A stretch of 21,004 nucleotides of DNA from Neocallimastix lanati (nom. inval.) (lineage: Eukaryota; Neocallimastigomycota; Neocallimastigomycetes; Neocallimastigales; Neocallimastigaceae): the NCBI GenBank assembly GCA_016946835.1, contig JACVTC010000518.1, positions 1 through 21,004 of the forward strand, given 5' to 3'. The position numbers and the translations under genes were made by a program. The notes beneath the pieces were generated by a model. It did not search any database. It had not been told where the DNA came from and was given only the letters and a program-made list of their open reading frames with translations. How positions within the stretch are numbered: position 1 is the first letter of the stretch; each line of letters opens with the position of its first letter. Shown here one piece after another: positions 7,896 to 15,456 of this stretch.

Positions 7896-8795
7896 TCATT
7901 CATTAAAAGGTAATATATTTTTAATATGGACGTTTCTTTTCAATTTTGTACCGTCCATAGCATCCTGTAATTGAACTGTATTCCAAGATATCTCCTTAAT
8001 TATATATGGACCAAGGAAATACGGTTCAAGTTTAGTTCATTGGTGATTTCTTATTTTTACTAAATCACCAATTTTAAAATTTTTCTTATTTTCCATACTT
8101 TGTTGAGCTTGTCTTCGAGTTTTCCAATAATGGATTGTTCCAGGCATTTTTTTTGCTGCTTTTTCAACCCATTTAGCATGCTCAACGAACCTTTCCATTA
8201 ATATTTCGTCCATAGTTCTACTATTATCTTCCAAAATTGAATTTCTTAAATTTATATCTATAGGTAGTAATTCCTTACATCCATACAAAAGTTCAAAACT
8301 TAAATAACCCGTTACAGCAGATTTACTGGTTCTTAAAGCCCATAAAGCCAGCGGTAACAACATATCCCAATGTTTGTTATCATTCGAGAAATTTCTTAAT
8401 TGCTTTCCTATTTCTCTATTTCTGTTTTCCACTAATCCATTTGATTCTGGATGATATGTACTAACAAAGTGAACGTACACATCATATAGATCTAAAAATA
8501 TTTTAGTATAATCAGCAGTAAACTGTACACCATTATCTGTAATAATTAGTTCTGGTATACCATGTCTACTAAAAACTTCTACTAAGAAATTTGTTACGTC
8601 CTGTGAAGTAGTAGTACGAAGTGGTTTAGCTTCTACCCACTTTGTAAAATAATATACGCAAACAATAATATATTTATTACCTTGTTGTGTTTCTTTTAGA
8701 GGTCCAATAATATCTAAACCAACTCTAACAAAAGGAGCTTCTACAGGAGTTCCATATTTTTCTGTTGGTTTCGGCAATGGCTCAGAACGATTTAG
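7896..8795 (-). pseudogene. pol: Element 3 integrase: catalytic core and GPY/F C-terminus
   Basis: The first codon follows the TAA at 8796-8798 in the same frame. The catalytic core shows the three acidic residues in VGLDIIGPL, LIITDNGVQF and GLVENRNRE. It is followed by the LLPLALWALRTS segment and the KIGDLVKIRNHQ strand. An in-frame TGA at 8037-8039 then interrupts the frame, which stays open for 46 more codons containing the GPY/F motif (EPYFLGPYIIKEI) to the true-looking stop TGA at 7896-7898. The TGA could have come from an Arg CGA by one C-to-T change. The enzyme would insert cDNA into the genome; with both stops it is not made as one chain. Family assignment is sure. Confidence 0.88.
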
Positions 8796-9793
8796 TTAGC
8801 ATATTTTGCATAGCGAAATATATTTTTTTACATCTATTATTAAATTTTTCCAGTAATACTTTTTTTTTATTCTTTCATAAGTTTTCTGAATACCTTCATG
8901 ACCCACTCTATGTTCTTTAGTAATAATTTTAATTTTTTCATAGGGATCATCAATAATTTTTCTTAATTTATTATCAATTTTAACTATTTTTTCGGTTAAA
9001 AATTTATACATAAATTCAGAAATGAATTTTTCGTTCTCCTCCTGGGTGAGAATGGAGCTATCAAAAGGTGAATTATTAACAATGGAGGAATCAATGGAAC
9101 TATTAGAATTGTTAACAGAAGTGAACAGAATATCGCTATTAAGAAGAGAATTAGTACTAATACAAACATTAGTAACAGAGAAGTCCTTACGAACAACTCT
9201 AGACAATGCATCAGCAATAAAATTAGCTTTACCAGGGTGATAAACAATATCAACTTGAAGTTTACTAAATTTATCACACCAACGTTGATGTTTAAGAGTA
9301 TTCGGCTCACAATTTTTAATAATAGAAACTAAAGGTTTGTGATCAGTATATAGAATAGTTTTGAATGGATTACCTAAAATATAATGTTCAAATTGGACTA
9401 AGCAATAATAAGCAGCAGTGCCTTCAAGTTCAGTTGTAGTATAATTTTTCTCAGATTTTTTTAAACTTCTACTAACAAAATAAATTGGGTGTTCAATATT
9501 ATCATCATAAAGTTGTAAAAGAACACCACCAATACCATAACCACAAGCATCGGAACGAATAATAAATGGAATATCAAATTTAGGGTAACAGAGGATAGGG
9601 GCACTGATTAAACAATTCTTTAATAATTGAAAGCTATTGTTTTGAGAATCAGTCCAAACAAATGGAGTATTCTTCCTTAACAAAGAACAAAGAGGTGTAG
9701 ATTTAGCAGAGTAATTGTCAATGAAATTTCTATAATAACCAGTCATGCCTAGATAAGAACGAAGTTCGGATACATTAGTAGGAGGTGTCATAT
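8796..9793 (-). pseudogene. pol: Element 3 pol: RT connection, RNase H and integrase zinc finger
   Basis: The fragment starts in the RT connection (MTPPTNVSELRSYLGMTGYY), whose usual upstream neighbour now lies beyond the solo LTR. RNase H follows with IRSDACGYGIGGVLLQ, TTTELEGTAAYY and LYTDHKPLVSI, then the HPGKANFIADALSR motif. After a Ser/Asn-rich linker comes the integrase HHCC finger (EHRVGHEG ... CKIC). The next codon is TAA, where family members usually carry Gln after the C-x-x-C pair, so a single C-to-T change of CAA explains it. The Met at 9791 is internal to the original frame and not a start. Confidence 0.88.
9789..9793. repeat. Target-site duplication of the solo LTR, left copy
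   Basis: CATAT (ATATG on the minus strand) is repeated at 10555-10559 on the other side of the insertion. Confidence 0.8.
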
Positions 9794-10554
9794 TGTAAAG
9801 ATTTAATAAAATCTTTAATAATTAATTATTACATAATTAATTAATGTAATAAAATTACATAAATTTATGATTTACGTATATGAAAATTAATTATAAATTT
9901 ATGTAAACTTTTCATAAAGGATAAATTATTATTTAAATAATTTTGGATAATAAATTTAATCTAAATAATTTATTTAAGTTAGTTAATTTAGTTTATTTAA
10001 TTTAGTTATTTTATTTTAGTTAGTTAATTTAGTTTAGTTAGTTTAAAATACTTTAAAATTAATTTCGGAATAGTTTTAAATAGTTAAAATTAGTTTAAAT
10101 AGTTTACAAAAATAGCTTTGAATTGTAAATATATAAGCATTAGTATTAATAATATTTATATAATAAATATCTAATAAATGTGTTTTTATTGAATTTAATT
10201 ATTATTGTAAATAAGTTGAAAGTTTATTGAATTAATTATTGTTTAGTTTTAGTTAATTATTATTTAATAAAATTATTAATAAATATTTTGTTTATAAATA
10301 AATAGTAATATATGTAAATTAGATAGAAATAATATTTTATAATATAATCATAAAAAATTATAAATACATGTAAATTTCTATAATTAAATCGATGTATTAG
10401 TTATTGACTATCAAATAATTAATAACGAGAAGAAATTTATTTTTAACTTAATAAAAGATTATTTATTAAAAAAAAAGGAATTTTTTATTACGTGTTTTTA
10501 TATATATTTTGTGTATTTTGTTATTTGTAATCTGTTTCTCCTAAACTCTTTACA
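9794..10554. mobile_element. Solo LTR inserted in element 3 pol
   Basis: This 761-bp AT-rich segment starts TGTAAAGA and ends TCTTTACA, a perfect 8-bp inverted terminal pair with TG...CA ends. It is flanked by the 5-bp duplication CATAT. It splits the RT connection between a Met codon and the Thr-Pro-Pro that follows. Removing the segment and one duplication copy puts both halves back in the same frame, so the insertion boundaries are well supported. It has no coding frame and does not resemble the LTRs of elements 1 or 2, so it comes from a third LTR family. A non-LTR element with TG...CA ends is less likely given the 5-bp duplication. Confidence 0.8.
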
Positions 10555-10559
10555 CATAT
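10555..10559. repeat. Target-site duplication of the solo LTR, right copy
   Basis: CATAT, identical to 9789-9793; on the minus strand it is part of the Asn-Met codons at the break. Confidence 0.8.
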
Positions 10560-11334
10560 TCATAATGGAAAGAGTTTTCTTATCTAGAGGAAGTAAACCA
10601 TCAGTAGTAACTTTATGACCTAAAGCTTCAATTTCTGTTTGACAGAAATGACATTTTTCTATGTTTAATTTTAAATTATATTTTCTTAAAATATTAAAAA
10701 CTTTGGAAAGATAAATTAAATGTTTTTCAAAACTATCAGAATAAATAATAATATCATCTAAATATATTTGAACGCAATCATTAATTAAATCAAAGAAGAT
10801 TCGATTCATTTCACGCTGAAAGGTAGCAGGGGTATTAGTTAAACCAAAGGGCATAACTTTAAAATAGTAATAACCAAATTTTGTTGTAAAAGAAGTCTTT
10901 TCCATATCTTCAGCCCACATAGGAATTTGATGGTAACCACTAAATAAATCAATAGAAGAAAATATTTTTGCATCTTTCAAAGCATCAAAGATTTCACGAA
11001 TTTTTGGGAGTGCATAGGCATCTTTAATAGTAATATCATTCAACTTCCTAAAATCAACACAAAGACGCCATTTACCATTTTTCTTTAAAACTAAAACAAC
11101 AGGAGAAGCCCATGGAGAATGAGAAGGTTCAATTAACTTTTTCTCCAATAATTTACGAAGTTCTTCCTTTAAAGCATTAGACTGAACCTGAGAAATTTTA
11201 TACGCCTTTTGCTTAATTGTCATAGAGTTTTCTTCTAAAATAATATGATGAGGAAATAATTTAGAAGGTTCCAAATCATCAGAAGAAATGGCAATAATAT
11301 CATCAAATTTTTTTAATAATCTACAAAATTTTTT
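10555..11334 (-). pseudogene. pol: Element 3 pol: reverse transcriptase fingers and palm
   Basis: The frame is open directly after the TAA at 11335-11337. It shows the RT entry motif (SHSPWASPVVLVLKKNGKWR), CVDFRKLNDITIKDAYALP, motif A (FSSIDLFSGYHQI), VMPFGLTNTPATFQ, and the YLDD box at 10753-10764. The thumb region (EKCHFCQTEIEALGHKV) follows. Homology stops exactly at 10555, where the solo LTR begins; the next 19 codons read into the LTR and end at 10498. The first Met (11274) is a TTG in the sequence and lies within the frame, so it is not a real start. The protein copies RNA into DNA; here it lacks its C-terminal half. Confidence 0.9.
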
Positions 11335-11967
11335 TTAATCTTTTTTATTTTTAAGTTTTAATTGATTAATAATAGAATTAATTACATCATCTTTTTCTTT
11401 AGCACTAATATTAGAATTAGATTCATTAGCATCAACAAATAAAGTAGCCTCAACAATATCAATCTTAGGTTCAGGAGAAACACATAATAAAGACTGAGAA
11501 CGGAAAGTATTTATATCTTCTATATTACTAATAGGTACTAATTTATCGTCCATATTCATATATGCAAGAACTTTATGAATTGTGTTAATAAGAATCCTGT
11601 TATCAGATTGTGTTTTAAGAGAAATAATCGCATCATAAAAAGGATCGTCTTTATCGGAAATTTTAAAATCAGTAATAAATTCAACAGAACCCAGTTTAAC
11701 AGCTAAGCGAACAATATCATAAACACGACTTATATCATCAACCATCGCTTGCCTAATTGTACTTTTATCATGGCCAATAATTTGATAATTTTTAACAAAT
11801 TTATTTAAAAATTTACGTGATATTAAATTTGCATTACTACACGCGTCTATGAAAATTGAAGCATGATAGCCATTAATATAACCACGTACAACTGCATCAT
11901 CATGTTCGTGTACAATACTATTACTATTGTTTAAATTATTAACTATTTTACTATTATAATTATAAAG
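11335..11967 (-). pseudogene. pol: Element 3 pol: protease region
   Basis: The frame is open from a TAA near 11968 and does not begin with ATG; the Met at 11745 is internal. The stretch HASIFIDACSNANLIS resembles the active-site loop of retroelement aspartic proteases. The usual D-S/T-G triad reads D-A-C, which may reflect decay or a divergent clade. The rest (VYDIVRLAVKLGSVEFITDF) fits the protease fold's later strands, followed by a Ser/Asn/Lys-rich linker to RT. It ends in NKKD and TAA at 11335-11337; the same frame continues into RT without a shift. No capsid homology lies upstream. Protease identity is probable from position and motif. Confidence 0.65.
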
Positions 11968-13271
11968 TGTTTTATGTTAAAACAGATTATAATAATACAA
12001 AAACACTATTATAAAATAAATTCTTTTTTATTAAAAATATTTGGTTTATTAAAAATCTTTTATTAAATAGTTCTTATTATGTTATGAACTATAAAATTAT
12101 AAAAATATAACAATTACATTTTTTCAATTAAAGAAAATTTACAATATTTATATTTTTTCTTAATTATTTTATAATATATTAAATTAATTTAATTTACATA
12201 TATTCAATTTAAATATTAATAATAATTAATTTTATAAAATAATAAAATATTTAAACTAAAACTAATTATAGTATAATTTTCTAATTAACTATTTTTTATT
12301 ATAACTATTTTTTATTATAACTATTTAAATATTTTAACTAATTTAAAATTAAACTAAAAACTATTAATAATATTAAACTATACTATAAATAAATAAAAAA
12401 TTTAACAATAACAGATTTGGCGAATTTTTGTGACTAAATTATTTAATTTCATATTTAATAAATTGTAACGAAACTCATATGGTATGGTTCATATAATTTT
12501 AGGAATATAATAATAATTAACACAAATAATAAAATTACAATAAAAAAAAAATAATTTGTTTTAAAATCAATATTTATTTATTTAAATTTATAAAAGAAAA
12601 ATAATAATATAATTATTTATTTAATAAAAAGAAAGTTATTGATTATATTTTATTTCACTAAAATTACATGTATTTATATTTTTTTATCAAATTAAAATTT
12701 GTAAAGCCTAACTATTTTTTTAATAAACTAATTACTAATTATTTTTATAAATAAAACATTTAAATTGAAATTGAATTATTATTTTAGTTAATAATATTAT
12801 TGTTATAAATAGTAGTTATATATTATTGAATTATTAATTATTTAATAATAGTTTAATACTAATATATATAAAATAAAAATAAAGAGATTATACAGAATAT
12901 TTTATTGTGGTTTAGTTAAATTTAGTAATTAAAAATAAATTTAAATTGATAACGAAAATTTTAATAACTAATTAAATAGATTTGATTATTTTCAATATAA
13001 CATAATACAAAAGAAATATAATATTAATATATTAAGTGGGCAAGGACAATATTCTTGGCTAAAGATTTTTAATACATTATAATGGAATCGGATCGATAAT
13101 TCAAAAAGGAATTATAAGTTAATTAGTGATTTATTAACTTAAGATTTCTATTTAGTAATATTTGAAGAATATTGGAAAGTTCCAATTATATAGAATAGAA
13201 TAATCTATAAGGTTAGAATAATTTATATTATTCTAGCACAATTAGTATTATTTGTTCATTCTGTATTACGA
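11968..13271. other. AT-rich spacer without a gene
   Basis: More than 1.2 kb of nearly pure A/T DNA with no credible coding frame. If element 3 once had a gag or 5' LTR here, it is no longer recognisable. Near the right end there are short perfect hairpins, such as AAGTTAAT/ATTAACTT near 13120-13145, ATTGGAA/TTCCAAT near 13170 and TAGAATAAT/ATTATTCTA at 13214-13235. They may be remnants of a further repeat. Confidence 0.55.
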
Positions 13272-13488
13272 TGTAAGAATCTATAATTATTTGTTAGCAA
13301 ATAATTATATTTTCTTAGTTAAGTTATTATAACTATAACTTTATTTAATTACATATAATATTTATTAAATTTATTTAATTTAATTTTAAATATTCATTAA
13401 TTTAACAAAATTTATTTAATTAATTTTAAATAATATATTTACAATATGTTAAATTCTCTACTGTAACTAATATATTTTGTATTGTATT

Positions 13489-13561
13489 TTATTCTGTATT
13501 TTATAATGTATTCTGTATTTTATAATGTATTCTGTATTTTATAATGTATTCTGTATTTTAT
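13489..13561. repeat. 19-bp tandem repeat in the element 2 LTR
   Basis: The unit TTCTGTATTTTATAATGTA is repeated about 3.5 times. The same array is in the 3' LTR around 19730-19800. Confidence 0.8.
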
Positions 13562-13637
13562 TAACTATTTAATTTTATATTTTTAATATAAGGATAAATT
13601 ATATGATCGAAATATCTTTTATTATTTTATTCTTTTA

Positions 13638-13794
13638 TTTTCGATCATTAGATTGGAAAATCGGTTAATTAAGATTTTTTCCAATTACTTTTTAGAAGTA
13701 ATCGGTTTTACTTAATTAATGCGATGATCGATATGGATAGAATATCGATCGAAAACTTATCTAGGTTTTTCTATCTAATCTTTTCCTAGATAAG
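13638..13794. repeat. Dense perfect inverted repeats in U3 of element 2
   Basis: Six perfect stems overlap or nest here: TTTTCGATC/GATCGAAAA (13638-13646, 13747-13755), ATTGGAAAA/TTTTCCAAT (13652-13660, 13677-13685), TTAATTAAG/CTTAATTAA (13665-13673, 13711-13719), ATTACTT/AAGTAAT (13684-13690, 13696-13702), GATCGATAT/ATATCGATC (13726-13734, 13742-13750) and CTTATCTAGG/CCTAGATAAG (13756-13765, 13785-13794). The stems are kept in the 3' LTR. They lie upstream of the TATA box, so they may act as DNA. Confidence 0.8.
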
Positions 13795-13849
13795 AGATTT
13801 GTTAAGATTAGAAAACCCTTTCTTATTTAACCTTATTTTCATAAAAAAA

Positions 13850-13897
13850 TATAAATAAGGCTCTTGAGTTCTCTTTGAGAAATCAAGAGTTATTATT
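13850..13897 (+). promoter_or_regulatory. Element 2 promoter: TATA box, transcript start and self-primer
   Basis: TATAAATA begins at 13850. Thirty-five bases downstream, AAGAGTTATTATT (13885-13897) is complementary to the sequence at the inner LTR edge, so 13885 is the likely first base of the RNA. An inverted repeat, CTCTTGA and TTCTC with GAGAA and TCAAGAG (13861-13889), surrounds this start point. Confidence 0.6.
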
Positions 13898-14126
13898 ATA
13901 AAAAACATAGTTATAATAGTAACATTTTTATATTTTTAACTTTAATAAATTAATAAAAATATTTTATTCAAAAACATATTTTTAAAATCAATTTATACAA
14001 ACAATTCTTCTCTTACATTTTGTGTTATTATTATAATTAATTTTATATTAAACTCTACTTTAAAGGTAAAAAAATTTATTTTATTTTATTTTCTCAACTT
14101 AATGAATTAGTCGTTAAGTTGTAGTT

Positions 14127-14164
14127 AATAATTCTATTTTGAGTTAGTTCTTAATAGAATTATT
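14127..14164 (+). repeat. U5 hairpin beside the primer-binding site of element 2
   Basis: AATAATTCTATT (14127-14138) and AATAGAATTATT (14153-14164) form a perfect 12-bp stem ending 3 nt before the LTR edge. A second stem, CAACTTAA/TTAAGTTG (14095-14102, 14114-14121), precedes it. Confidence 0.75.
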
Positions 14165-14166
14165 AC

Positions 14167-14179
14167 AATAATAACTCTT
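14167..14179 (+). promoter_or_regulatory. Self-complementary primer-binding site of element 2
   Basis: AATAATAACTCTT begins with the last LTR base and is the exact complement of AAGAGTTATTATT at 13885-13897. There is no TGG start expected for a tRNA primer. It suggests Tf1-like self-priming, as in element 1. Confidence 0.7.
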
Positions 14180-14344
14180 CTTAGATTAGCTTAGGGTTAG
14201 ATAAAATGTGAAAAATTTTTAGAATAGTGTAACATTGGAAATTTTATTAGTGAATTAGTCTATTGAAATTATATATATTAGAATACAATAATAATATATA
14301 GCTAGAGTGGCGCAAAAAAAAAATTTTATTAGCAATTTTGATTG

Positions 14345-14380
<36 letters not shown>

Positions 14381-14600
14381 ATATTAAAAAAAAAAAAAAA
14401 AAAAAATTTTTTTTAATAATAAATAATAGAATAATAAATTAATATTTTAGAATAGTTTTAGATTATAATAATTTAATTAAAATAATTTTAGAATGAATAT
14501 AATAATATATAATAGATTAGAATTATTTTAATAATATAGAATTAATAATATAGAATAATTTTAGATAATATAATTAAGAATAGAAATAATAATTTAAAAT

Positions 14601-14640
<40 letters not shown>

Positions 14641-14708
14641 ATAATAACAATAAATAAATAAAGAAATAAATAAAAATATTAATAAATAAATAAAAAATAA
14701 CAAACTGA
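14180..14708. other. AT-rich first part of the element 2 leader, with poly-A runs
   Basis: No gene is seen. The stretch has runs of 34 A (14345-14378), 21 A (14386-14406) and 34 A (14605-14638) in otherwise AT-only sequence. A short GAGTGGCGC patch lies near 14304. Confidence 0.7.
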
Positions 14709-15316
14709 GAAGGTAATAATACCTTCATATATAGAGTTAGCCATCTAATTGGGGATGGTGAGTACATTTTTAGGTAGTAATAAAGGAAAGGTCTCCTTTT
14801 CCTATACCGTAGCGGTTTGTACTGTACGGAAATGCAGTATTTCACGTGAAAGTATAGGTTATCCGAATGTAGCTCTAGCGAATAAGGAACTCTTGGTCAC
14901 CGAAGGCCTCGAGGTTCCTCAATATTATGTATTGAAGTAAAATTATAGTTTTAATTTTAATAATGGGTTTTAACAGTTTGTTTATCCCAAACAAAATTGG
15001 TTATAGCAGTTATGTTTTTTTTTATGCTTGATTATATAAAACTGCTGTGGAAAACATAAAATATATTTTTTATGTTTTAATGGATCACTTTTGCCGGTTT
15101 TTGAATGTTGTAAGGCATAAGAAAGTGATATTGAATTTTAATTAAAATAATACTAAATATTGTATTTATGCAGAAGTTTATAATAAAGGATAAGTTTATA
15201 ATAATATTTTGTTAATCATTTTAATTTAATTTCCAAGTACGTTGTTGACCGTTACTGGTAGGCTGTAACATTAGACCTACACCTCAGCCCTTTGGTTGAT
15301 AAACCAAATGAACGGT
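14709..15316 (+). repeat. Hairpin-rich G+C-richer second part of the element 2 leader
   Basis: Perfect stems follow each other. They include GAAGGTA/TACCTTC (14709-14726), CCATC/GATGG (14741-14758), the palindrome TTTCACGTGAAA (14840-14851), AGGAAC/GTTCCT (14885-14919), TTTGTTT/AAACAAA (14977-14995), AGCAGTT/AACTGCT (15005-15046), an 11-bp stem AAAACATAAAA/TTTTATGTTTT (15051-15078), ATCACTTT/AAAGTGAT with TGCC/GGCA inside (15084-15129), and a three-stem group at 15248-15316. A 63-codon frame at 14749-14940 overlaps the first part but resembles nothing known. The leader would be transcribed upstream of gag; a packaging or translation-control role is possible but unproven. Confidence 0.65.
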
Positions 15317-15456
15317 AACACGGGAAGGAAGAAATTAAAGTGTATTCTATAAAATATTTATTAATCAAAATCCTTATTATAATTCTTAATTTTGTGTAAT
15401 AAAAATGTCCATTTTGTTAACTCTATCCTATTTTTATCTATACTAAAGGCATAAAA

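Larger units (their letters stand above)
7896..11967 (-). mobile_element. Element 3: decayed Ty3/gypsy retrotransposon, pol only
   Basis: Protease, reverse transcriptase, RNase H and integrase follow each other on the minus strand in one reading frame. The frame is interrupted by TAA at 11335-11337, TAA at 8796-8798 and TGA at 8037-8039, and by a 761-bp insertion at 9794-10554. Its sequence differs clearly from elements 1 and 2 (for example FSSIDLFSGYHQI in RT and HPESNGLVENRNRE in integrase), and no chromodomain is seen. No gag, LTR pair or target duplication could be identified, so the true ends are unknown. Confidence 0.85.
13272..14167 (+). repeat. 5' LTR of element 2
   Basis: This 896-bp repeat has TG...CA ends and matches 19514-20411. 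It holds a 19-base tandem array (13489-13561), a dense set of inverted repeats in U3 (13638-13794), a TATA box at 13850 and a 12-bp hairpin at its U5 end. Confidence 0.92.

Noticed and set aside
7141-12472. Inverted 11-mers TTCGTTACAAT (7141-7151) and ATTGTAACGAA (12462-12472) as the LTR edges of element 3
   Set aside because: The sequences beyond the 11-mers do not match, no second LTR end was found on either side, and no flanking duplication exists.
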